From Bacillus infantis NRRL B-14911 (lineage in GTDB: Bacteria; Bacillota; Bacilli; Bacillales; Cytobacillaceae), in NCBI RefSeq assembly GCF_000473245.1, contig NC_022524.1, positions 4,054,501 to 4,118,500 of the forward strand: a DNA stretch of 64,000 nt, in the 5' to 3' direction. Positions 35,637 to 42,852 of this stretch are shown in pieces. The notes under the pieces were generated by a model. The model made no database searches. It saw only the letters and a program-made list of their open reading frames with translations, and was not told the DNA's origin. Both the position numbers and the translations under genes were made by a program. Numbering within the stretch: the stretch's first letter is position 1; every line of letters begins with the position of its first letter.

Positions 35637-35712
35637 GGAAAGACAGCCACAATAGGACTGCTCACTTCTGTCAGGTTAATTTCTGACTGCAGTTCCGTAA
35701 TGGCTGTCTTCC
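35637..35712. repeat. Long imperfect hairpin near 3' end of M20 gene
   Basis: GGAAAGACAGCCA and TGGCTGTCTTCC pair at the outside, and GGACTGC with GCAGTTCC inside. No T run follows on either strand, so it is not a standard terminator. It may stabilise or end the convergent transcripts. Confidence 0.5.
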
Positions 35713-35714
35713 TT

Positions 35715-36848
35715 CTATTCCGACAGCCGCTGGATCGTCTTCGCCAGAAGCAGCGTCCTTTCCGCAAGCGTCGGAATTTCTACATATTCATTTTCGCTGT
35801 GGGCATTGCCGCCGACAGGTCCGAGCCCATCCACGGTCGCAACGCCATTGGCAGAGGTGAAGCTGGCGTCCGATCCGCCGCCTGTAGCCGTATCAGAGAC
35901 ATCGAGCCCAATTTCCTTGCCAACCTCCTGGATGACATGAAGAAGCGATTCGTTCTGCTCATTCTTCTCCATCGGCGGGCGGCTGATCCTTCCCTTGACC
36001 TCCACCCTTGTGCCAGGCACATCGGTGTGGGAGCAGATTTCCTCAATTTTTTCCTGGAGGAATCTTGCCTGCTCCATGTCGGTGATGCGGATGTCCACAT
36101 GGGCGACCGCGCTTGGCGATACCGTGTTGACTGCCGAGCCGCCTTCGATCAGCCCGACATTGACACTGATGCCTTTTTCATAATCGTTCAGCTCATGAAG
36201 CTGGATGATCTTGTGGGCCAGCTCCTCGATCGCGCTGCGCCCTTTTTCCGGCTCAATCCCCGAATGGGCAGCACGCCCTTTGACGATCACCTTGTAACGG
36301 CCGCCTCCCCTCCTTGAGGAGACAAGCGACCCGTCCTTCCTGGCTGGCTCCATGATCAGGGCATATTCCTTGCCTGCCGCCTGCCCGATGATCAGCTTCT
36401 TGGATGCCGGTGAGCCGATTTCTTCATCTGTGTTCAGCACGATCAGGACATTTTCATATCCCTTTGTCCCGCTCGCTATCAATGCCTTCAAAGCGTACAA
36501 AAGCTCAGCCTGGCTGGATTTCATATCCGCCACACCAGGTCCCAGCGCCCTGTTCCCCTCAATCCGGAACGGCCTTTTGGCTGCTGTTCCATCAGGAAAT
36601 ACCGTATCCATATGGGCAACAAGGATGATCTTCGGATCAATGGCATTTTTGTGCCTGATGATCAGATTATTGCCATACTTCTCCTGTTCGTCGACCTGGA
36701 CCAGGAACCCGAGCCTTTCGTACTCTTCCTTCAGGATAGAGCCTACTCTATCTACCCCCTCTTTATTGTGGGAACCGCTGTCGATATTGACGAGCCTTTC
36801 GATCAGCTCCAGCATTTCCCCTTGCCTGCTTTGTATAAAAACCTCCAC
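35715..36848 (-). CDS. M20 family metallopeptidase (CPG2/ArgE-like)
   Basis: The 377-residue cytoplasmic protein belongs to the M20 zinc peptidases such as glutamate carboxypeptidase. Visible metal and catalytic motifs are VAHMDTVFPDGT, GPGVADMKSS, LNTDEEIGS and the terminal GGNAHSENEYVEIPTL, with a dimerisation domain (KGRAAHSG) between. It lacks a signal peptide. The start is a GTG behind GGAGGGG. The substrate is not evident. It is convergent with the small gene at 35447. Confidence 0.9.
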   Translation of the reverse strand: MEVFIQSRQGEMLELIERLVNIDSGSHNKEGVDRVGSILKEEYERLGFLVQVDEQEKYGNNLIIRHKNAIDPKIILVAHMDTVFPDGTAAKRPFRIEGNRALGPGVADMKSSQAELLYALKALIASGTKGYENVLIVLNTDEEIGSPASKKLIIGQAAGKEYALIMEPARKDGSLVSSRRGGGRYKVIVKGRAAHSGIEPEKGRSAIEELAHKIIQLHELNDYEKGISVNVGLIEGGSAVNTVSPSAVAHVDIRITDMEQARFLQEKIEEICSHTDVPGTRVEVKGRISRPPMEKNEQNESLLHVIQEVGKEIGLDVSDTATGGGSDASFTSANGVATVDGLGPVGGNAHSENEYVEIPTLAERTLLLAKTIQRLSE

Positions 36849-37026
36849 TTTTTACCCCTCCATAAAAATGAGCCCCAATTATACACTTTTGTTATGTATC
36901 GATTATACCTTACTATTTTGTTTATGTTTCACAATTGGAGAATGTTAACAAGATAAATTTGTCCGGTGATATTTTTACTCACTGGCGAATATCTTTTTAT
37001 AACTTGTCTAAAGGAGGCCGGGCGCG

Positions 37027-37491
37027 ATGAAAAAACGCGGCAAATTCCCTATTAAGCTCATCGTGATTCTCATTGCCTGTGCAGCCCTCTTTTTTCTTAT
37101 CCGGCTCGTCCTGCCTTCCGCAGAAAAAAGGGCCGTCAGCACAATTGATGAGTTTTATACATACGAGCAGAAAGGCGATTTTTCAGCTTCCTGGGAGCTA
37201 TTCCATCCGGAAATGAAAAAGAAATTTGATAAAGGCCCTTATATCCAGGACCGGGCCCACGTCTTCTTGAACCATTTCGGGGTCAATACCTTTTCCTATG
37301 AGCTTGGCAAAGCCGAAAAGCTTGAGAACTGGAGGATGGCAGATGGCGGGGAAACCTTTCCTAAGGTTTATAAAGTCACGGTTACCCAGATATACAAAGG
37401 GAAGTACGGAAATTTCAATTTAGTGCAGGATGTGTTTGCGGCCGAGATGGAGGATGGCTGGCGGATCCTTTGGGATTATAAGCAGAAATAA
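37027..37491 (+). CDS. Membrane-anchored protein of unknown function
   Basis: The 154-residue protein has a basic start (KKRGKFPIK) and one membrane segment (residues 9-28). A ~120-residue extracellular domain follows (STIDEFYTYEQKGDFSASWELFHPEMKKKF), resembling SnoaL/NTF2-like small domains. GGAGG precedes the ATG. No further family could be assigned. A sigma-factor gene follows on the same strand 250 bp later, after an AT-rich gap, so they may be unrelated. Confidence 0.75.
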   Translation: MKKRGKFPIKLIVILIACAALFFLIRLVLPSAEKRAVSTIDEFYTYEQKGDFSASWELFHPEMKKKFDKGPYIQDRAHVFLNHFGVNTFSYELGKAEKLENWRMADGGETFPKVYKVTVTQIYKGKYGNFNLVQDVFAAEMEDGWRILWDYKQK

Positions 37492-37739
37492 GAAGAATTC
37501 TCCTGCAAAACCTTTCTTATTTAAGGATGGTTTTCTTCATTTTCTGATAAATTGGCATTTTTTTCATTTTTTCTTATTTCCCATGATTTTTATACGAATT
37601 TTTTATAAAAAATATCATTTTTTAGATAAAAAAGTACTAAAAACGAAATTTTCCCTAATTCGCAAACAATTTATTTCCCAACTATGCTGAACTTACCCGG
37701 GAATACCTGGCAGGCGCGCCGCCCGATAGGAAAGTCCGC
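37492..37739. other. AT-rich leader of the sigma-factor gene
   Basis: The first 180 bases are long T and A runs. A GC-rich stretch at 37696-37728 (with the palindrome GGCGCGCC) precedes the sigma-factor start. No terminator, tRNA or ORF is evident. Confidence 0.4.
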
Positions 37740-38228
37740 ATGGAAAACTTTGAAATGCTTGCAGAACAATACCAGCCGATGATCCGGAAGATCATCCGCA
37801 CACTATCCATCTATAAAAATGAAGATGAATTCCTGCAGATCGGCCTGATTGCCCTTTGGGAAGCACATGAAAACTTCCGGCCGGAAAAAGGCGAGTTCAC
37901 TAATTTTGCCTACACCACTATCAAAGGCAAGTTCCTGACAGAAATGACCCGAAACAATAGAGAGGAAGAACAGAAGGTTTATGCGAAGGAAGAATTCTGG
38001 GAAAATATCGAGGATGCTGATTCTAGAGTGCCGTTCGAGAAAAAACTGATCCTCTCATACTGCGGGGAACTGACAGATAATCAGACAAAATGGGTGATGT
38101 ACACGGTGCTGGGGGACTTGACTGTTCCGGAAATTGCAGCAAGGGAAAAGGTTTCTTTGTCTGCAGTCAAGGCATGGCGGAAAGGCGCTAAGGAGAGGCT
38201 TAAAGGAAACCGGGAAATTTTTAGTTGA
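37740..38228 (+). CDS. Sigma-70 family RNA polymerase sigma factor
   Basis: The 162-residue protein has sigma region 2 near residues 10-75 (EDEFLQIGLIALWEAHENF, FTNFAYTTIKGKF) and region 4 near 110-155 (LTVPEIAAREKVSLSAVKAWRKGAKERL). Regions 1 and 3 are missing, so it resembles compact alternative sigma factors of Bacilli. AGGAAAG lies upstream. No anti-sigma gene adjoins it, unlike most ECF sigma operons. Its regulon cannot be inferred from this window. Confidence 0.88.
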   Translation: MENFEMLAEQYQPMIRKIIRTLSIYKNEDEFLQIGLIALWEAHENFRPEKGEFTNFAYTTIKGKFLTEMTRNNREEEQKVYAKEEFWENIEDADSRVPFEKKLILSYCGELTDNQTKWVMYTVLGDLTVPEIAAREKVSLSAVKAWRKGAKERLKGNREIFS

Positions 38229-38339
38229 ACTGTAACTTTTCTGTAACCATTTTTAACCAGACTATAACTATTTCATAGACGGGGAACTGTATAGTAGAGC
38301 TATACCAAGGTTTATCATCGTTTTACCCCATTTTTGAAA

Positions 38340-38380
38340 GTCCGGCCTGCTGACTGGCACCAGCACGCCCGGCTTTTTTT
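38340..38380 (+). terminator. Terminator after sigma-factor gene
   Basis: GTCCGG-CCTGCTG pairs with CAGCACG-CCCGGC, then TTTTTTT. It lies about 110 bp past the stop codon and includes one of the GACTGGCACC repeats. Confidence 0.65.
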
Positions 38381-38400
38381 GGGGGATGGTGACTGGCACC
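38351..38400. repeat. GGTGACTGGCACC repeat, two copies
   Basis: TGACTGGCACCA at 38351-38362 and TGGTGACTGGCACC at 38387-38400 share a core also seen at 41461-41473 (GGTGCCTGGCACC) and 49517-49529 (GGTGACAGGCACC). The near-palindromic core resembles an interspersed Bacillaceae repeat. Confidence 0.6.
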
Positions 38401-38401
38401 C

Positions 38402-38441
38402 CAAACAAAAAACAGCCGCCCAACAAACAGCGGCTGTTTAA
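38402..38441 (-). terminator. Glycerophosphodiesterase terminator
   Basis: AAACAGCCGC and GCGGCTGTTT form the stem and TTTTTTG follows on the minus strand. Confidence 0.88.
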
Positions 38442-38442
38442 C

Positions 38443-39174
38443 CTATCTCGCATCCCGAACCTGCATCGCCTTTTCCGGATAATCCGTCATGATGGTTTCC
38501 ACCCCGAGGTCAAGCAGCTCACGCATCTGTTCTTCTTTATTGATCGTAAACACACGGACCGGGAACTGGTTGCGTTCCGCCTCCCTGCTTGCCTCCGCAT
38601 AGGCAACCGGCGCATAGACATGCAGTGCTGATGCACCAATTCCAGCAGCATATTTCCACGGCTCATACAGCACCTCCATGAACAGGATGGCCGTCTCAAT
38701 TTCAGGATCCAGCTGATGGACTCTCTTGAGGCTGTAATGATTAAAGGATGAAATAATCGCATGGGATTTATATTCATATTTCTCGAGCGCTTCGAGCACC
38801 TTTTCCTCAATGCCCTCATAAGGAATGACATCACTCTTGATTTCCACATTCAGCTTGATGCCCGTTCCCTGCAGCAGCTCGAGCACCTCGGAAAGCACAG
38901 GAATCTTAGCTCCGGCGAACTCTTCCCTGAACCACGTACCTGCATCCAGCTTCTTCAGTTCTTCAAATGTCATATCCCTGACATTCCCTTTGCCATTTGT
39001 CGTCCTGTCGACCTTCTCATCATGAATGACAATCAGCTCGCCGTCCTTGGACAGGTGGACATCCAGTTCAATGCCGTCGACTCCAAGCCTCACAGCTTCT
39101 TTAAAGGCAGCTATGGTATTTTCTGGATGTGTGCCCTTGCTGCCGCGGTGGGCGTAGATTTTAGTTTTTGACAC
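38443..39174 (-). CDS. Cytoplasmic glycerophosphodiester phosphodiesterase
   Basis: This 243-residue GDPD family protein hydrolyses glycerophosphodiesters to glycerol-3-phosphate and an alcohol. Catalytic motifs are AHRGSKGTHPENT (His-Arg, Glu), IELDVHLSKDGELIVIHDEKVDRTT (Glu, Asp, His) and LNVEIKSD. No signal peptide is present. The start is a GTG preceded by AGGAGGG; the overlapping ATG is out of frame. It is divergent from a second GDPD gene. Confidence 0.93.
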   Translation of the reverse strand: MSKTKIYAHRGSKGTHPENTIAAFKEAVRLGVDGIELDVHLSKDGELIVIHDEKVDRTTNGKGNVRDMTFEELKKLDAGTWFREEFAGAKIPVLSEVLELLQGTGIKLNVEIKSDVIPYEGIEEKVLEALEKYEYKSHAIISSFNHYSLKRVHQLDPEIETAILFMEVLYEPWKYAAGIGASALHVYAPVAYAEASREAERNQFPVRVFTINKEEQMRELLDLGVETIMTDYPEKAMQVRDAR

Positions 39175-39316
39175 GCATTTCCCTCCTTTGTCTTCTTATT
39201 TCCGTTATACCACAAAAACACAAACCAAAAGAAAAATCCTCTAAAAATTTCAAACAACTTTTACAACTGGACAGGATCAGGCATACTGATACGAACAAAA
39301 GAAAAGGTGCTATAAC

Positions 39317-40177
39317 ATGAAAAAATTATTTACTTCCTTTAGTTTTTTACTTATCATATGTGCCTGCTCAACCAGTGAACATCCCCCAGACAGCTTTATT
39401 GTCATCGGCCACCGCGGTGCCTCCGCCTATGCCCCGGAGCATACGATTGCTTCATACGAAATGGCCGCCCAGCTTGGCGCAGACTATATTGAAATTGATC
39501 TGCAGATGACGAAGGACGGTAAGCTCGCTGCCATGCATGACCAAACGGTTGACCGCACGACGAATAGATCAGGTGCTGTCCAGTCTTTTACATTGGAGGA
39601 GCTGAAGCAGCTTGATGCGGGTTCCTGGTTCAACCGCAAGCATCCCGGTTATGCCGACCCGGCATACAGCCGCCTGAAGGTTCCTTCTTTAGAGGAGATC
39701 TTTCAGCATTTCGGCAGCAGGGTGAACTATTATATTGAAACCAAGTCTCCTGATTTATATCCCGGGATGGAGGATGAACTCTTAAGGCTATTGCGTGAAT
39801 ATGGCCTGATAGGCAGCAAAAAGGACAATGCCCGGGTAATCATCCAGTCTTTCAGCAGCAAAAGTCTTAAAAGGATTCACCGGAATGAACCTGACATCCC
39901 TCTGATCCAGCTGATCTCCTACAAAGAAAAGGCTGTGTTGACAGATCAGGACATCAAGAAGCTGCAGAAGTATGCAGCCGGCATTGGCCCGAATTATAAT
40001 ATGATTGATGAAGAGTACGTAAAAAAGGCCCGGGCAAACGGACTGCTTGTACACCCCTATACAATTAATAAGCTGAATGAGATGGAAGAAGGGGTCTCTT
40101 GGGGAATAACAGGGGCGTTCACGGATTTCTCCGATACGTTGACAGAGGTTATTAGTAATCATGCTGGCAGAGAATAA
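39317..40177 (+). CDS. Glycerophosphodiester phosphodiesterase lipoprotein
   Basis: The 286-residue GDPD has an N-terminal signal with a lipobox-like ICAC (Cys18), so it is probably a lipid-anchored exported enzyme. Catalytic motifs are GHRGASAYAPEHT, IEIDLQMTKDGKLAAMHDQTVDRTT and NYYIETKSP. It is divergent from the cytoplasmic paralogue. An exported/cytoplasmic pair would allow scavenging of glycerophosphodiesters or teichoic acid fragments. A terminator follows the stop codon. Confidence 0.93.
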   Translation: MKKLFTSFSFLLIICACSTSEHPPDSFIVIGHRGASAYAPEHTIASYEMAAQLGADYIEIDLQMTKDGKLAAMHDQTVDRTTNRSGAVQSFTLEELKQLDAGSWFNRKHPGYADPAYSRLKVPSLEEIFQHFGSRVNYYIETKSPDLYPGMEDELLRLLREYGLIGSKKDNARVIIQSFSSKSLKRIHRNEPDIPLIQLISYKEKAVLTDQDIKKLQKYAAGIGPNYNMIDEEYVKKARANGLLVHPYTINKLNEMEEGVSWGITGAFTDFSDTLTEVISNHAGRE

Positions 40178-40187
40178 TCAGCATAAA

Positions 40188-40224
40188 CGTAAAAAAACTT
40201 CCTTCGACGGGAAGTTTTTTTATC
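40188..40224 (+). terminator. GDPD lipoprotein terminator
   Basis: AAAAAAACTTCC and GGAAGTTTTTTT form a stem around TTCGACG, symmetrical enough to act both ways. Confidence 0.9.
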
Positions 40225-40518
40225 TTCTTTTCGACATACCCTTATTGCAATCAGCCACTAATCTCCGTGATTTTGGATTCTCCTTGGCAATCAGACAATT
40301 ATTTCTCAGGAAATAAGAAAAAGCCCCGTGAATAGAGTCGTATCTTGTCAATATTTCTTTTGTTTCATTTACAATAAATGGCGGTATAAAGATAATAAGA
40401 ATTTAGGGAAAACTATCATAGAGAAAAAAGGTCTTGCTGTTACATTGTTGGTTTACTCATCTAGCTGCCGCAGAATATTCGTTTTTTTATCAATCAAAAA
40501 ACACAAGGAGTGGTACTA
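40225..40518. other. Non-coding interval before small gene
   Basis: AT-rich sequence of about 290 bp. No convincing ORF, RNA or repeat was found, apart from the leader of the small gene at 40519. Confidence 0.4.
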
Positions 40519-40620
40519 ATGAAAATCAAAGCAGGAAGCTGGGCCATGCTATCCCCACAGGACAAATTCCTTCTACTGAAAATTATCAGCGAACGTTCTA
40601 AACATACAGATCATGAATAA
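40519..40620 (+). CDS. Very small hypothetical protein, 33 residues
   Basis: A 33-codon frame (MKIKAGSWAMLSPQDKFLLL...) follows AAGGAG at a good distance and is directly followed by a terminator, which suggests a real gene. It is not a membrane protein and no family was recognised. Confidence 0.55.
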   Translation: MKIKAGSWAMLSPQDKFLLLKIISERSKHTDHE

Positions 40621-40623
40621 GCC

Positions 40624-40668
40624 ATAAAAATAGCTTAGAAACCGGGAGCGGCTTCTAAGCTATTTTAT
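40624..40668. terminator. Terminator after small gene
   Basis: AAAATAGCTTAGAA pairs with TTCTAAGCTATTTT around an ACCGGGAGCGGC loop. The A/T flanks suit both directions, so it may also end the EVE gene. Confidence 0.88.
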
Positions 40669-40705
40669 TTATTTCCGGGCATAAAACGAAGATGCAGGAA
40701 GAATT

Positions 40706-41131
40706 CTATGTGTTTATATAATGCCTTGTAATCTCATCCCAAATCGCTTTCCCGCTTTCTGCTTTCACCGGTGTCAATGTCTGCCCGAACATAATCTTAT
40801 GCCCGGCAGTCTGACAGATATTGGCCGCCGGCATAGGGGAAGACAAAATATCAAAATCATAGAGCTTCATATAAAATTCCTCATCCCAGTGAATGCCGTT
40901 CTCATCTTCATGATCAGCAGCCTGGACAACCCCTGTCGCCACACCACGTGCGATGATTCCCCTCTTGTTGCTATATAAAAATACGAGATCCCCTTCCTGC
41001 AGCTTCTTAATCTTTTCTTTCCATGGCGAAAAATATGCCGCGCACTTCGCATTGGCCAGCATATCCCTCTCATCCCTGCCATTCGGGCAGCCTGAACGGT
41101 TTGTATTAATCAAATAGGCTTTCTGCGGCAT
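40706..41131 (-). CDS. EVE domain-containing protein
   Basis: The 141-residue protein has an EVE/PUA-like fold pattern: KAYLINTNRSGCPNG at the start, a central GDLVFLYSNKRGIIARGVATG, and a C-terminal RHYI. EVE domains bind modified bases in DNA or RNA and are often part of restriction-like systems. Here it stands alone with no restriction or defence gene nearby, so a housekeeping RNA role is as likely. The ATG begins the frame with GGATG upstream. Confidence 0.72.
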   Translation of the reverse strand: MPQKAYLINTNRSGCPNGRDERDMLANAKCAAYFSPWKEKIKKLQEGDLVFLYSNKRGIIARGVATGVVQAADHEDENGIHWDEEFYMKLYDFDILSSPMPAANICQTAGHKIMFGQTLTPVKAESGKAIWDEITRHYINT

Positions 41132-41249
41132 GGTATCACATCCTTGGTGTTTGTTTTTATTATTTTTACCCGGTTTCGGAGGTTGTAAAAGGGGGCGTGT
41201 TTTTGGTAAAGGGCTAGGGAGTGGAGAGTGCTAATGAGGGAAAGGGTTT

Positions 41250-41402
41250 GGGATACATGATTTCCTTTCTAAACGCCCTCTTATGTATCCCATCTGGCTC
41301 TTCATATACATGACTCACTTTCTAAACGCCCTCTCATGTATCCCATCAGGCTCTTCGTATACATGACTCACCCTCTAAACACTCACTCCTGTATCCCATC
41401 GC
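41250..41402. repeat. 53-bp tandem repeat, three palindromic copies
   Basis: Copies of ATACATGA...CTAAACGCCCTC...TGTATCCCATC start at 41253, 41306 and 41359, exactly 53 bp apart. In each, GATACATGA and TCATGTATC are inverted, so every unit can form a hairpin. The third copy is the most divergent. No ORF or gene is visible between 41132 and 41430. Confidence 0.85.
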
Positions 41403-41432
41403 TCCAATGCAGGCAACATCTCCCCGCAAAAC

Positions 41433-41468
41433 ACAAAAACACCGCCGCATCAAAAGCGGCGGTGCCTG
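41433..41468 (-). terminator. namZ terminator
   Basis: CACCGCCGC and GCGGCGGTG form a stem with a TTTTGAT loop, then TTTTTGTGTTTT on the minus strand. Confidence 0.9.
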
Positions 41469-41476
41469 GCACCAGC

Positions 41477-42742
41477 TTAGTACATCAAATAATCCTTACG
41501 CACTTTAGTAAAATCTTTGAGCTCATCCTTCCACTGCGATTCAATCCACTCAACAGATTTCCCTTCTTCAATGGCATCGCGGACCCAGCCGTTTCCAATG
41601 AGCTGGTCGAAGAAGGAGATGCCGCGGCTGTCTTCAGCACGGAATGCAAAGTCCTCCGGATACAGGTCATGGATGCTTTTGACGATATGCAGTCCGGTTT
41701 TAACTGGTTCAAATTCATCAGGGTCTGTGATGTGGATCTGAATGCCGTGGGACAGTTTGCCGGCGTGCTTGGAAATCGATGGTGTGAAGGATGCTGCCCG
41801 GAAGCTGACACCCTTCAGGTTCAGGCTGTTGAGCTGCTGTGCCAGATTATCGGCATTGATGAACGGTGCTCCGATCAGCTCGAATGGCTTCGTCGTTCCC
41901 CTGCCTTCCGATACATTGGTGCCTTCGATCAAGGCAGCTCCCGGATATACTAGGGCGGTATCCAATGTCGGCATATTCGGTGATGGCATGACGAATTGGA
42001 GACCCGTTTCGTCATAAAGCATATCCCGCTTCCAGCCCTTCATTTTGACGACTGTCAGGTCTGCGCCGATCTTGAATTCCTCATTGAACAGCTTGGCAAG
42101 CTCGCCGACGGTCATCCCGTGGCGAAGCGGGATTTCGTAATTGCCGACAAAAGATTTATACGGTGTTTCCAAAACTGGCCCTTCCACCTCAGTGCCGCCA
42201 AGCGGATTCGGGCGGTCAAGGACGATGAATGGGATATCGTTCTCTTTTGCGGCTTCCATTGCATAGGCCATGGTGTAGATATAGGTGTAAAAGCGGGTTC
42301 CGACATCCTGGATGTCAAACAGCAGGACATCGACGTTTTCCAGCATTTCCGGGGTCGGCTTTTTGGTTGCTCCATAGAGACTGTATACGGGAAGACCCGT
42401 TTTTTCATCTGTATAAAACTCGACATATTCCCCGGCTTGCGCGCTTCCCCTTACACCATGCTCAGGTCCGTACAGGGCTGTAAGCTCTACTTCGGGATCA
42501 TTATGAAGGAGGTCTACAATACTATTAAGCTCTTGATCGACGCCGGTTGGATTAGTGATCAAGCCGACGCGCTTTCCTTCTATTAATTCCTTCTGATCAT
42601 CGAGCAGCACCTCGATGCCCAGCTCGAATTTCTTCGCTTTCTTATCTTTGCCTTTATGCTTTCCGTTATCTGCGAAGGCTGCTGCAGACAGGGCGGAAAG
42701 TACGAGAATCAGTGACAGCATAATGATCAAGCGTTTTTTCAA
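41477..42742 (-). CDS. namZ: Exo-beta-N-acetylmuramidase NamZ (GH171, formerly DUF1343)
   Basis: NamZ releases MurNAc from the non-reducing end of MurNAc-GlcNAc saccharides in cell-wall recycling. The protein of about 421 residues has a signal peptide and the DUF1343 fold, including VGLITNPTGVD, LYGPEHGVRG, VLLFDIQDVGTRFYTYIYTM, DRPNPLGG, MPSPNMPTLDTALVYPG and TNVSEGRGTTKPFE. B. subtilis carries the same trio amiE-nagZ-namZ. The start is a TTG at 42742 behind GGGAGGGG; the open frame to 42793 lacks a site and precedes the signal peptide. It is the last gene of the operon. Confidence 0.93.
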   Translation of the reverse strand: MKKRLIIMLSLILVLSALSAAAFADNGKHKGKDKKAKKFELGIEVLLDDQKELIEGKRVGLITNPTGVDQELNSIVDLLHNDPEVELTALYGPEHGVRGSAQAGEYVEFYTDEKTGLPVYSLYGATKKPTPEMLENVDVLLFDIQDVGTRFYTYIYTMAYAMEAAKENDIPFIVLDRPNPLGGTEVEGPVLETPYKSFVGNYEIPLRHGMTVGELAKLFNEEFKIGADLTVVKMKGWKRDMLYDETGLQFVMPSPNMPTLDTALVYPGAALIEGTNVSEGRGTTKPFELIGAPFINADNLAQQLNSLNLKGVSFRAASFTPSISKHAGKLSHGIQIHITDPDEFEPVKTGLHIVKSIHDLYPEDFAFRAEDSRGISFFDQLIGNGWVRDAIEEGKSVEWIESQWKDELKDFTKVRKDYLMY

Positions 42743-42809
42743 TGTGACCCCTCCCTGGTTTTGAGAAAAGCCCCAGCCCTGGAATCCAGGCACTGGAACC
42801 CTTCATATT

Positions 42810-42850
42810 GAAAAAATAGTCCAGCAGGAAGATTGCCTTCCTGCCGGCTG
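42810..42850 (-). terminator. Intercistronic hairpin between nagZ and namZ
   Basis: GCAGGAAG-GCAAT-CTTCCTGC is followed by TGGACTATTTTTTC on the minus strand. It may partly end transcription or protect the nagZ message, so namZ might be expressed less. Confidence 0.6.
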
Positions 42851-42852
42851 CT

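Noticed and set aside
37700-37739. AGGAAAGTCC resembling the conserved RNase P RNA motif
   Set aside because: No other RNase P RNA elements surround it. It is better explained as the ribosome-binding region of the sigma-factor gene.
38289-38305. Palindrome GTATAG-TAGAG-CTATAC
   Set aside because: It resembles half sites of the 46753 palindrome but has a different spacer and lies between two gene ends rather than at a promoter.
40706-41131. EVE protein as part of a defence island
   Set aside because: No restriction, nuclease or other defence genes are adjacent, so only a stand-alone EVE protein can be supported.
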